64,000 nt of DNA from positions 309,872 through 373,871 of the forward strand of contig JACKKP010000001.1 in the NCBI GenBank assembly GCA_024236375.1, written 5' to 3'. Below the pieces are notes generated by a model. It worked only from the letters and a program-made list of their open reading frames with translations. It did not search any database and was not told the DNA's origin. Shown piece by piece: positions 37,780 through 46,480 of this stretch (its first letter is position 1; each line of letters begins with the position of its first letter). The position numbers were made by a program, and so were the translations under genes. The stretch comes from Rickettsiaceae bacterium. Lineage in GTDB: Bacteria > Pseudomonadota > Alphaproteobacteria > Rickettsiales > Rickettsiaceae.

Positions 37780-38768
37780 TTATTTTATTATATTATTAAA
37801 ATATCTTGCTAGTCTTTGTGCGTGTAGCCATACTTCTTCTATTCTTGAAGTTTCGCACCAATCACTTGTAGCAGCTAAACACAAATTTTTATCCAAATAA
37901 AAACCTTGTTTGGCACTTTTTGCAATAATTGCAAAGCTCCAGCGATGTAATGAGACATAGTCCGCATTTGTTGCATCGATATTAGTTATCTGTGAAAATT
38001 GTTCTAGAAGAAGCATCTTAACTTGTTCTGTATCTTTTTCAATATGAGACTGAGCCAAATCATTCCTTGAGTGTACTACTAAACAAGTCACATCTTGAGC
38101 TCGGCCTGGTTTAGTTGAATTGACTGATATCCATTTTATAGGATTATTGCGTACTTTTGCTGCGATCCAATTTCTATCCCAAGGCTTATTGAAACCTAGC
38201 ATTAATGCATAACATCCATACATATTTGCATATCTTAATGGATGATAATACTCAATGTGTCGATTAAAGAGAGTTAGTGTTTGTGGTGCAGGCGCAGTAG
38301 AGATAACCCAATCAAACTCTCCTAATAAGAGACCATTTACATCGAATACTGGCCAATAATTACCATTTTTATGCACTAAGGGTGATACCTCACAGGAAGT
38401 ATATATATTTAAATCTTTACGCAGCATTGAGCAAATACTATTCATATTTGGCACTGCTACTAGATGAGGTTCATGCCAGAATCGCTCGTTTTCTTCTTTT
38501 CCTCTATCTGCAAATTAATGACTCTACCTTTCCACTCACTAACTTTGCCGCAGGCAACAAAAGGTTTTAGAAAATCCTGAAAATCACTATTACGTGCGGT
38601 AAAACATTGTGCTCCATGATCAAAATAGAATGGGTCTGCATAGCGTGTACTCATTCTTCCACCAACACCACGAGCTTTTTCAAATACCACAACATGAGCT
38701 TTGCGGGAAAGCTCATGAGCAAGAAAAATACCTGAAATACCAGCTCCTATTATAGCTACACGTGTCAT
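37780..38768 (-). pseudogene. FAD-dependent amine-oxidase/renalase-like protein, frameshifted
   Basis: The first frame (ATG 38768) gives the FAD-binding Rossmann motif VAIIGAGISGIFLAHEL and the RGVGGRMSTR segment with YFDHGAQ, and stops at 38460. A frame change near 38488-38503, in an A/G-rich stretch, joins it to the second frame (ERFWHEPHLVAVPNMNSI onward), which ends at 37780 with a C-terminal SDWCETSRIEEVWLHAQRLA typical of this family. The joined product would have about 329 residues. Such oxidoreductases commonly neighbour photolyase-related and DUF2256 genes, as here. Confidence 0.8.
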
Positions 38769-38956
38769 AAGTTTCTCAATTTTATTGGTTTGTCAATAAA
38801 ATGACAAATATTGCTTCTGGCTAATTTCGCCAGATAACTGAAAATATCCTAAATCTAATCTGTATAGCTTATTATTTCCTAATAAAAACGATAAGAGAAT
38901 AATAATTATGTTTGATCCAAAAGGAATTGTCATAAAATATGTTAAACACAAATCAG

Positions 38957-39100
38957 TCATTTCCCTTTTCTTTTGCATTTATCAGAACAATATTTAACAT
39001 GATGCCATTCCTTTTTCCACTTTTTGCGCCAGCTGAATTGTCGATCACAAACATTACAAATTTTTTGGGGAAGGTTAATTTTAAGAATTCTTTTAGGCAT
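38957..39100 (-). CDS. DUF2256 small zinc-binding protein
   Basis: A 47-residue protein: MPKRILKINL, then ICNVCDRQFSWRKKW and VKYCSDKCKRKGK. The four cysteines (CxxC and CxxxC) and the FSWRKKW core are the DUF2256 hallmark. The start overlaps the photolyase-related stop by one base (TGATG), so the two are coupled. DUF2256 genes are regularly found beside cryptochrome/photolyase-related genes; their role is unknown. Confidence 0.85.
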   Translation of the reverse strand: MPKRILKINLPQKICNVCDRQFSWRKKWKKEWHHVKYCSDKCKRKGK

Positions 39101-40635
39101 CACAAAATTTCTTTTTCCATATGCTCAAGGATTATTTGCGCCTTATTTTTTATAGATGCTTTTTTTTCGCTACTAAACTTGTCCCAAGTACTATAAATAT
39201 AAGGTAAGCGCTGGTTGAATTCGAGTTTTTTTCGGTTGCGTGCAAAAAAATTCCAATAAAGTGCATTAAATGGACAAGCATTTTCACTCAACATTTCTTT
39301 GGGGTCGTAGCGGCAATGTTCACAGAAATTACTCATTTTATTTATATATTTCCCGCTCGCAGCATATGGTTTACTACCTAAAATACCTCCATCACCAAAT
39401 AGCGCCATACCAAGAGTATTGGGCATTTCTACCCACTCATAAGCATCACTATAGACAGATAAATACCATTCTTGAACTTGCTTTACATCTATACCTGCTA
39501 TAAGTGCAAAATTTCCTGTTACCATTAATCTTTGTATATGATGTGAATAAGCATGTTCTTTTGTATGAGAAATAGTTTCAGCAATGCAGGTCATATAAGT
39601 ATTGCCACCCCAATAAAAATTAGGTAGAGGAATTTGTGCATCAAGATAATTTAGATCAGCATATTGTGGCATTTTGAGCCAGTAAATACCTCGTATATAT
39701 TCTCGCCAACCAAGAATTTGACGAATAAAACCTTCAGCTGCATTAAGCGGTACTTTGTCATTTTTATAAGCTTTTTCTACAAGTTGACATATTTCTAAAG
39801 GAAATAGTAGTCCTATGTTAATGTAAGATGATAATAAGGAATGATTTAGATAAGCTTCACCTTTCACCATTGCGTCTTGATAATCTCCAAAATATGGTAA
39901 AATACGCTGTATAAAATCATTTAGCTCAATTAAAGCTTGCCTGCGGGTAATTGCATAATGAAAAGGCTCTAAGTTACCAAAATGATCAGAAAATTTTTCT
40001 CTTACTATTTGCAACACTTCTTGCAAAATATCAGATTTTTTGTGACTAATACGTTTAGGAGAATGTAAATCATGGGTTGGAGGTTTACGATTTTCTTTAT
40101 CATAATTCCATTGTCCTCCAATTGGACCACTATCTAAATCCATAAGTATTTGATATCTCTTGCGCATTTCACGATAAAAATATTCCATTCTCAACTGTTT
40201 TTTGCCTTCAGCCCAGACCTTAAATTCTTCAATAGAACACAAAAAACGCTCATCAATACGAATTTCTATAGGTATACCAAGAGATTTTTGTAATGAGTCG
40301 ATCATAACTCTAAGACGATATTCGCTTGGCTCAGTAACAACGATATGTTTAACTTCAAGCTCTTCTACTACTCGAGTTATTTCGCCACTTAAGCTACCAG
40401 TATTACCTATATCTGTGATTTTTACATAGCGGACTCGATGGCCTTTAGATTTGAGCTCAGCAGCAAAATGGCGCATGCAAGATAAAATAAAAGCAATTTT
40501 TTTAGGATGGTGCTTTACATAAGTGAGTTCTTCCATTACTTCGCATAAAAAAACTATATCTTCGTTTTGAATGTCTTTTAAAGACGAAATAGAATCGGAT
40601 AATTGATCTGTAAAAATAAATCGAAGATTGCTCAA
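39100..40635 (-). CDS. Cryptochrome/photolyase-related protein with iron-sulfur site
   Basis: A 511-residue member of the deoxyribodipyrimidine photolyase-related family (PF04244; bacterial Fe-S cryptochromes and 6-4 photolyases). The N-terminal antenna-type domain is followed by the helical FAD domain with EGFIRQILGWREYIRGIYW. Cluster cysteines appear in NFCEHCRYDP and ENACPFNALYW. Light-driven repair of UV lesions is the expected activity. The gene is coupled to DUF2256 and divergent from the TIGR01777 gene, a neighbourhood common in light-exposed bacteria and surprising in an intracellular one. Confidence 0.9.
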   Translation of the reverse strand: MSNLRFIFTDQLSDSISSLKDIQNEDIVFLCEVMEELTYVKHHPKKIAFILSCMRHFAAELKSKGHRVRYVKITDIGNTGSLSGEITRVVEELEVKHIVVTEPSEYRLRVMIDSLQKSLGIPIEIRIDERFLCSIEEFKVWAEGKKQLRMEYFYREMRKRYQILMDLDSGPIGGQWNYDKENRKPPTHDLHSPKRISHKKSDILQEVLQIVREKFSDHFGNLEPFHYAITRRQALIELNDFIQRILPYFGDYQDAMVKGEAYLNHSLLSSYINIGLLFPLEICQLVEKAYKNDKVPLNAAEGFIRQILGWREYIRGIYWLKMPQYADLNYLDAQIPLPNFYWGGNTYMTCIAETISHTKEHAYSHHIQRLMVTGNFALIAGIDVKQVQEWYLSVYSDAYEWVEMPNTLGMALFGDGGILGSKPYAASGKYINKMSNFCEHCRYDPKEMLSENACPFNALYWNFFARNRKKLEFNQRLPYIYSTWDKFSSEKKASIKNKAQIILEHMEKEIL

Positions 40636-40806
40636 AGTTTTTCTCTTAATATTTACTATATAGTTTGTTTTATTATATTGCTTTCAGATCAAGTTCAATA
40701 AAATTCATCATCGTTTTTATCAATTGTTTTTGTTTTTAATAGGTATAAGAAGATAAACACTGTTATTATATATTGATATATTATAGACATAGTTAAGAGC
40801 AATAAA

Positions 40807-41736
40807 ATGCATATTTTAATTTCAGGAGCTTCGGGATTTATCGGTACAATTCTAGTAAATAACCTTTCGAACAATCATAATATTACAGTACTTGGTCGTA
40901 AGTTAAACAAATTAGAGCAATCATTCTCACGCAGTATTAATAAATTAACGTTTGAAGACTTACCGAATCATAATGCCGCGCATTATGATCTCATTATAAA
41001 TCTATCTGGCGCAAATATTGGCGCAAAAAGGTGGACTCAATCTACCAAAAAAGAGTTAATTGAATCTAGGACTGCAACTAATCAAAAAATAATTGATTGG
41101 TTAATAAAGCAAGGTGCTACACCACGTTTTTTTTGTGCAAGTGCGATCGGAATTTATGGCGCACAAGATATAAGTACTGAATCATTTGATGAGTATAGTG
41201 TTCTACCATTAACCACAGAGGATTTTTTACAAAATATATGTTTTGCTTGGGAAGAGTCACTTCAAAAAGCTATTGATGCTTCAATTTCAGTGACTAAATT
41301 AAGATTTGGAGTAGTTTTAAAAAAGGGATCAGGAATGTTACAAAAGCTTGAATTACCTTTTCGTTTAGGTTTAGGGAGTGTCTTGGGTAGTGGTCAGCAA
41401 ATGTTATCGTGGATTGATTATGAAGATTTAGTAAGAGCGGTCAATTTTTTGATTGAGCATCCAAACATCACAGGGCCTGTCAATATTACTTCACCTGCTC
41501 CTGTCATTCAAAAAGAGTTTGCACAAGAATTCTCAAATGTTTTAGGACGTCATTTATTTTTTAAGACGCCTGCTTGGTTAATTAAGCTTTTATTTGGAGA
41601 AATGGGAGAGTATTTATTACTCAAAGGACAAAAAGTGTTACCTACACGTTTAACTGAATTGGGATTTCAGTTCAGTTATTCTAGAATAATGCAGTCATTA
41701 TTTAAAGAATATAGCGCTCACAACAATATTGAGTAA
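40807..41736 (+). CDS. TIGR01777 family NAD(P)-dependent epimerase-like protein
   Basis: A 309-residue extended short-chain dehydrogenase with GASGFIG at the N-terminus, NLSGANIGAKRWT, the active-site region SAIGIYG, and the C-terminal DUF1731 segment (KTPAWLIKLLFGEMGEYLL, then GQKVLPTRL). It resembles YfcH and plant/cyanobacterial SulA-like proteins; substrate unknown. It is transcribed divergently from the photolyase-related gene, with which it often clusters in other genomes. Confidence 0.88.
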   Translation: MHILISGASGFIGTILVNNLSNNHNITVLGRKLNKLEQSFSRSINKLTFEDLPNHNAAHYDLIINLSGANIGAKRWTQSTKKELIESRTATNQKIIDWLIKQGATPRFFCASAIGIYGAQDISTESFDEYSVLPLTTEDFLQNICFAWEESLQKAIDASISVTKLRFGVVLKKGSGMLQKLELPFRLGLGSVLGSGQQMLSWIDYEDLVRAVNFLIEHPNITGPVNITSPAPVIQKEFAQEFSNVLGRHLFFKTPAWLIKLLFGEMGEYLLLKGQKVLPTRLTELGFQFSYSRIMQSLFKEYSAHNNIE

Positions 41737-42021
41737 AAATACTGAATTATATTAAGTAATTTTAATATAATTTATAAAATAATATTCTTACAAATAAGGA
41801 CTGGTAAGTGTAGGACATAAAATGATATTAGTTTTTTGTGAATAAACTTCTCTAAAATATATTTACTTATCTATAGCATTTATAAAAAAATTGTAATACT
41901 ATAATTATATTGCATCTAATTTATTATAGTTTTAGTGTGTAATGAACCATTATTACTAGTCTTTAACTTGATAAATTATTTGCAATAATTAATCAGTTAA
42001 TTAATCAATGGAGGAATTCTT

Positions 42022-42456
42022 ATGACTACAGTAAATTTAGAAGATACAGCCAAAACACTTCAAGAATTATGTCAATATGAGATAGATGGCTCCTTTATTA
42101 TTAGCCAAGCAATAGATAATATTAATAATAATGAAATCAAAACAGACCTAACTCGTATTAAACAAGAATACGAAAATAATATAAAACAATTAGCTTCTAT
42201 GATAAAAGAATGTGGCGGGGAAGTGCCATCCTATTCAAAAGACTTTAAAGGCTTTTTTATGCAGGGTTATACTTCTCTCAGGGGGCTGACTGGTGATCAA
42301 GGAATTTTAAATGCGCTTGACACAAATATTAAAATGGTAATTAAAGCGTTTGAAAAGGTACTTAATTCTGACCTACCAGAAAATGTAAGATCTCAGCTTC
42401 AAAAAATTCATAACAATGGACAAGAACATTTGAATTATGTTGCTGGTCAAATATAA
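42022..42456 (+). CDS. DUF2383 ferritin-like four-helix protein
   Basis: The 144-residue all-helical protein resembles the DUF2383/PA2169 ferritin-like group (LQELCQYEIDGSFIISQA, YTSLRGLTGDQGILNALD, then LQKIHNNGQEHL). It has one of the few textbook Shine-Dalgarno sites in the window, GGAGG at 42010-42014, 7 bases before ATG, so it is probably well translated. Role unknown, possibly stress-related. It is monocistronic. Confidence 0.75.
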   Translation: MTTVNLEDTAKTLQELCQYEIDGSFIISQAIDNINNNEIKTDLTRIKQEYENNIKQLASMIKECGGEVPSYSKDFKGFFMQGYTSLRGLTGDQGILNALDTNIKMVIKAFEKVLNSDLPENVRSQLQKIHNNGQEHLNYVAGQI

Positions 42457-42955
42457 CAAGGTTATGTTATTGAGGGTAATATATTTGAATTAAAGCTCAG
42501 GGCTAGTCAAGTAATATTGCCCAACAAATATTACTTGTAATCAAGAAGATTAATGTGAACATATCAACACTGACGTTTAATGTACTTAATCTTTCAATAG
42601 TAATAAAAATATAATTAATGTTTAGCTCGTCTGCTAATCACCTACAATTTTATAAAAATTACTTTTATTTATATTGATTAATAGTAGTAGATTGTATTTT
42701 TTATATCAATAAAAGTTTAGTAATCATTTCAGTCGTTCTCTTATTTTAATTAGTACAAAGTTAGAATTAATATTAGATTATGCAAGTATGCTCAGTCATG
42801 ACACAATATATTAATATAATAAATATAAAGACAAAGGTAAAATTAAAATTGCTCAACTAATTAACACTTTAGTAAATAATTAATAATTTTACTTGACATA
42901 ATATTTCAAATGGGTTAAAATCACTTTACAAATTAATTAACTAAGATTAAAAATT
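42457..42955. other. Gap holding a hairpin and the ankyrin promoter
   Basis: This 499-base AT-rich stretch contains a perfect 11-bp hairpin (42508-42518 with 42527-42537, CAAGTAATATT arms, loop of 8) 50 bases after the DUF2383 gene, without a T run, and the consensus-like promoter at 42893-42921. No gene is seen. Confidence 0.6.
42893..42921 (+). promoter_or_regulatory. Sigma-70-type promoter of the ankyrin gene
   Basis: TTGACA (42893-42898), a 17-base spacer and TAAAAT (42916-42921), 34 bases before the ATG at 42956. The -35 is perfect and the -10 matches five of six, the best promoter I found in the window. Confidence 0.75.
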
Positions 42956-43783
42956 ATGAATATAAATAAAGAATTTATAAATGCAGTGCGCGCACAAAAC
43001 ATTGAATCAGCTAAGAAACTTTTAGAACAAGGTGCGGATATTAATGTAATAAATCATGATAATTTATTGAGTTTGCGAGGTGCATTTTCAATCGTAATAA
43101 ATCAATATTATGATAATCAATATTATGGTAACAATGCTTTACATATAGCGGTTCACTTAGGAAATACTGAATTAGTTAAAACTCTTTTAGAAAATGGTGC
43201 AGATATTCATAGCAAAAATGAGTTTGGTAACAACTCTTTACATATAGCAGCCGATCGAAAAAATATTGAATTAGTTAAAACTCTTTTAGAAAATGGTGCA
43301 GATATTCATAGCAAAAATAAGTTTGGTAACAACTCTTTACATATAGCAGCCGATCGAGAAAATATTGAATTAGTTAAAACTCTTTTAGAAAATGGTGCAG
43401 ATATTCATAGCAAAAATGATTGTGGTGATAGCGCTTTACATATAGCAGCCGATCGAGAAAATATTGAATTAGTTAAAACTCTTTTAGAAAATGGTGCAGA
43501 TATTCATAGCAAAAATGATTGTGGTGATAGCGCTTTACATATAGCAGTCGACCCAGGAAATATCGAATTAGTTAAAATTCTTTTAGAAAATGGTGCGGAT
43601 ATTCATAGCAAAAATAAGTTTGGTGAAAGCGCTTTATATATTGCGGGCTATCTAGGAAATATTGAATTAGCAAAAATTTTAGAACATGGGTCGAATCACG
43701 GAATACCTAAATTATTTGCAGAAACGGTAACAGAGGGAATGACTGAAGATCAAACCCAGATAATTGGAGAAGATGAAATATAG
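42956..43783 (+). CDS. Ankyrin-repeat protein
   Basis: The 275-residue protein has one divergent N-terminal ankyrin unit (NAVRAQNIESAKKLLEQGAD) and then six near-identical 33-residue units from about residue 58, each of the form ALHIAA..ENIELVKTLLENGADIHSKN. A short acidic tail ends with TEDQTQIIGEDEI. Ankyrin proteins mediate protein-protein contacts and in Rickettsiales are frequent host-directed effectors; no secretion signal is visible. The strong promoter suggests real expression. The repeat count is likely variable between strains, because the DNA units are almost identical. Confidence 0.92.
   Translation: MNINKEFINAVRAQNIESAKKLLEQGADINVINHDNLLSLRGAFSIVINQYYDNQYYGNNALHIAVHLGNTELVKTLLENGADIHSKNEFGNNSLHIAADRKNIELVKTLLENGADIHSKNKFGNNSLHIAADRENIELVKTLLENGADIHSKNDCGDSALHIAADRENIELVKTLLENGADIHSKNDCGDSALHIAVDPGNIELVKILLENGADIHSKNKFGESALYIAGYLGNIELAKILEHGSNHGIPKLFAETVTEGMTEDQTQIIGEDEI
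43127..43690 (+). repeat. Tandem 99-bp repeat array within the ankyrin gene
   Basis: Units begin at 43127, 43226, 43325, 43424, 43523 and 43622, an exact 99-base period (33 codons). The middle copies differ at only a few positions, which indicates recent duplication or gene conversion rather than ancient repeats. Confidence 0.9.
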
Positions 43784-44168
43784 ATTTAACTCCGATTCAC
43801 ACATTTATATATGTTGCCTACATCAGGAGTTTTTGCATGTATCGGAGATGGAGAGGCCAAAAACGGAGATTTTGGTTATAAAATGGTAAAATTAGCAAAA
43901 GTGAGGTAGGCATCTAACGCAACACTAAAATGCTGGAAATCCCAGAAATACTGGGGTTTTTAGGCGCGCTCGCTGTAGCCCAAAAAGACGTGAGAAAAGT
44001 TCTCTTCAAAAAACCTGGCGGAGGGGAGTATCCACCAATATAATGCTCTCCAAACTGGGTGGGAAATGTGCAATTCAATCCCACTTGGTTTAGGTATATT
44101 ACACTGTTCGAAGGCAAAAATCTGCACCTAAATTAAGTTTTACAACTTATATTTTTATGATTAGCGTG
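43784..44168. other. Non-coding, GC-richer stretch at the island edge
   Basis: Between the ankyrin gene and the hairpin block. From about 43900 to 44120 the sequence is clearly less AT-rich than its surroundings and contains short palindromes such as CCCAG-AAATA-CTGGG (near 43951). A minus-strand 67-codon frame at 43914-44117 has no recognisable features. It may be a remnant of a mobile or palindromic element. Confidence 0.4.
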
Positions 44169-44430
44169 CCCTTAAAGTTAGGATATTTGTAACTTTAGGG
44201 ACATGGTGACCACAATCCATTACGTGCCTATCTTGTCCTCTAGGTTACGAATATTGAAACCTAAAGGACATGCTATGTCCTATTAGTGACGATTTTTGCC
44301 ACTTTTAGGGCATAGCATGCAGCACCACTGTTATCGATTATGATGATTTCCGATAACAACAAGCATCAAACCTCTAAAGGTGGTGATAAGGATCGGAGTT
44401 ATTATCGATTTTAAGCATTTTCGATAATAA
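44169..44430. repeat. Cluster of overlapping inverted repeats
   Basis: At least six hairpins in 262 bases: 44169-44200 (CCCTTAAAGTTA/TAACTTTAGGG), 44234-44270 (13-bp arms, one mismatch), 44265-44281 (AGGACAT-GCT-ATGTCCT), 44269-44319 (14-bp arms, one mismatch), 44329-44358 (TGTTATCG/CGATAACA) and 44399-44430 (TTATTATCGA/TCGATAATAA). Three of them share arms and so exclude each other. It could be a structured RNA, a leader of the Fic gene or a decayed palindromic element. Confidence 0.6.
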
Positions 44431-44458
44431 GGTGGACGTAAAAAGCCTTATCTGCACT

Positions 44459-44547
44459 TTATCGGCATTTTATTCTTGACTTAAGCGCATATTATCGGCA
44501 TACTTATAAATATATCGCAAACTAATATTGAGCTTATATTATGCCGA
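44459..44547 (+). promoter_or_regulatory. Promoter and TCGGCAT repeats before the Fic gene
   Basis: TTGACT (44476-44481), a 17-base spacer and CATACT (44499-44504) form a plausible promoter. The 10-mer TTATCGGCAT occurs at 44459-44468 and 44492-44501, flanking the -35 and touching the -10. Its inverted core ATGCCGA covers the start codon (44541-44547). Three copies placed like this look like an operator; the binding protein is unknown, possibly the winged-helix Fic protein itself. Confidence 0.5.
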
Positions 44548-45635
44548 CAAATTTTAACCCTGTATATACAATCAACGCTGCTATCGCTAAGCATCTGATG
44601 AGAATAGAAGCTGCCAAAGAAAAAGTAGCAATGTTGCCTGTAAATCCTACTGTTCTTGCATCTTTGCGTGAGACGGCAAAATTGTATACGACGCATTATT
44701 CTACCATGATAGAAGGCAATCAACTAAAACCTGAAGAAATACAGGAAGTTATTCAACTCGAAGGGCATTTTCCTGGCAGAGAACGAGATGAGCACGAAGT
44801 TAAAGGTTATTACGCAGCACTAGCCCAATTAGAACAATACGCAGCCCAAGGTGTTTCTGTTACTGAAAAAATAATCCAAACACTACATGCGCTTGTTATG
44901 AGTGATGGTAGAGAACGTGTTAAACCTACACCTTATCGTGATGGACAAAATGTTATTAAAGATAGTGGAACAGGAACAATCGTTTACATGCCACCAGAAT
45001 CCAAAGATGTTGCTGGCCTTATGCGTAATCTTGTTTTTTGGATCAAAGAAAATGAGGAATTACCATGTCCCATTATTGCTGGTATTGCCCATTATCAGTT
45101 TGCAACAATTCACCCCTACTATGATGGTAACGGAAGAACCGCTAGGTTACTGACAACATTAATCTTACATCTTGGCGGTTATGATTTAAAAGGTCTGTAT
45201 TCTTTAGAAGAATACTATGCTAAAAATCTTTTGGGATACTATAGAGCAATTAGTGTTGGGCCTTCCCACAATTATTATTTTGGCCGCGCCGAGAGTGATA
45301 TCACCGAGTGGGTAGAATATTTCACAGAAGGTATGGCTTTTGCGTTTGAAAAAGTTGTTAGCCAAATGATAGCAAGCAATGAAAAAGGTGAAAAAGATCA
45401 CTCAGAGCTTATGCGCAGCCTAGATCCAAAACAACGAAAATCACTAGAATTATTCAGAGAGTATGATGTTGTCACCAGCAAGCAAGTTGGTGATTTATTT
45501 GGCTTTCAGCCTAGAACAAATGCTGCTCTTTGCAAAAAATGGGTAGAAGCTGGTTTTTTAGAAATTGTAAATCCGAGTCTAAAATCAAGAAAATACAGCT
45601 TGGCTAGTAAATACAAAGAATTATTGGATACTTAA
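44541..45635 (+). CDS. Fic family AMPylase-like protein with winged-helix C-terminus
   Basis: A 364-residue protein. The Fic core holds the complete motif HPYYDGNGR (191-199; His191 catalytic), so AMP transfer to a target hydroxyl is expected. The N-terminal inhibitory helix motif S-x-x-x-E-G-N is present (Ser54, Glu58, Asn60 in STMIEGN), meaning the enzyme is self-inhibited. The last 70 residues form a winged-helix domain (DVVTSKQVGDLFGF, then KKWVEAGFLEIV), so it may bind DNA. It leads a four-gene unit; the SDR start lies 1 base after its stop. Confidence 0.93.
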   Translation: MPTNFNPVYTINAAIAKHLMRIEAAKEKVAMLPVNPTVLASLRETAKLYTTHYSTMIEGNQLKPEEIQEVIQLEGHFPGRERDEHEVKGYYAALAQLEQYAAQGVSVTEKIIQTLHALVMSDGRERVKPTPYRDGQNVIKDSGTGTIVYMPPESKDVAGLMRNLVFWIKENEELPCPIIAGIAHYQFATIHPYYDGNGRTARLLTTLILHLGGYDLKGLYSLEEYYAKNLLGYYRAISVGPSHNYYFGRAESDITEWVEYFTEGMAFAFEKVVSQMIASNEKGEKDHSELMRSLDPKQRKSLELFREYDVVTSKQVGDLFGFQPRTNAALCKKWVEAGFLEIVNPSLKSRKYSLASKYKELLDT

Positions 45636-45636
45636 C

Positions 45637-46479
45637 ATGACTCATAATACAACAAAACAAAAAACTGTACTTATAACAGGCACAAACAATCCTGAGGGCA
45701 TAGGTGCTGCAATTGCAAAATCATTTCATAACAGTGGATTTAAAGTAATATTACGTGGGTATGCTGATCCAGAAGATTCAGCTAAAGTAATACCAAAAGA
45801 ATTGGGAACACAACGCTATACGGCTCTTAATAAACAACTGCCAGAAGCTACAGCAAAACAAATTGGACCTGATATTCTTAGCTTCAACTGCGATCTCAGA
45901 GATGAAAGTAATATTAAAGCATTATTTGCTTATGCTATAAAACATTGCGGGCATGTTGATGCGCTCATCAATAATGCTGCGATTAGCGTTGCTGATTCCT
46001 TTTTATCCAAAGGAAGCTCAGGTGATACTAGTATTATCTCTTTATCATCAGAAACTATAGATGCAAATTTTTCAATAAACACTAAGGCAGCAATGTTATT
46101 AGTCAAAGAATACGTAAGTCAATATCTCATTCACAATCTAACTGTCGGCTCCATTATTAATATTTCTACTGACAGCGCTTATGACGGCTTCCCTGAGGAA
46201 GTTTCATATCAGGCAAGTAAATTAGCTCTAGAAAGCTATACTCGTAGCAGCGCTGTTGAACTGGGACCAATTGGTATTAGAGTAAATGCTATTGAACCAG
46301 GTCCTGTACAATCAGGATGGATAGATGGGGAATTAGAAAAGTTGTGCTTAGCCAATATACCCCTGCAAAAAATTGGTACTCCTCAGGATATAGCAAATGG
46401 TGCTTTGTTCTTGGCTTCAGAGCAATCTTCTTGGATCACAGGCCAGGTCTTGAAAATAAATGGCGGTCATAGGATGTAG
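45637..46479 (+). CDS. SDR family oxidoreductase
   Basis: A 280-residue classical short-chain dehydrogenase: cofactor loop ITGTNNPEGIGAA, NNAAIS, catalytic Ser in IINISTDSA, YQASK (Tyr/Lys pair), then PGPV and the C-terminal GQVLKINGGH. NAD(P)-dependent reduction or oxidation of an unknown alcohol or ketone. It starts 1 base after the Fic stop and ends 1 base before the double-GNAT gene, so all four genes of this unit are coupled. Confidence 0.9.
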   Translation: MTHNTTKQKTVLITGTNNPEGIGAAIAKSFHNSGFKVILRGYADPEDSAKVIPKELGTQRYTALNKQLPEATAKQIGPDILSFNCDLRDESNIKALFAYAIKHCGHVDALINNAAISVADSFLSKGSSGDTSIISLSSETIDANFSINTKAAMLLVKEYVSQYLIHNLTVGSIINISTDSAYDGFPEEVSYQASKLALESYTRSSAVELGPIGIRVNAIEPGPVQSGWIDGELEKLCLANIPLQKIGTPQDIANGALFLASEQSSWITGQVLKINGGHRM

Positions 46480-46480
46480 T

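Noticed and set aside
38793..38978. Minus-strand 61-codon frame next to DUF2256
   Set aside because: It begins inside the DUF2256 gene in another frame and has no recognisable domain; the DUF2256 frame explains the coding signal.
43127..43690. Regular direct repeats that could suggest a CRISPR array
   Set aside because: The 99-base period has no variable spacers, equals 33 codons and encodes ankyrin units.
43914..44117. Minus-strand 67-codon frame
   Set aside because: No ribosome site, no family features, and it lies in an anomalous palindromic stretch; treated as non-coding.
44541..45635. Fic gene as toxin of a toxin-antitoxin pair
   Set aside because: No small antitoxin gene precedes it; the inhibitory SxxxEGN motif is in the same protein, so self-inhibition explains control.
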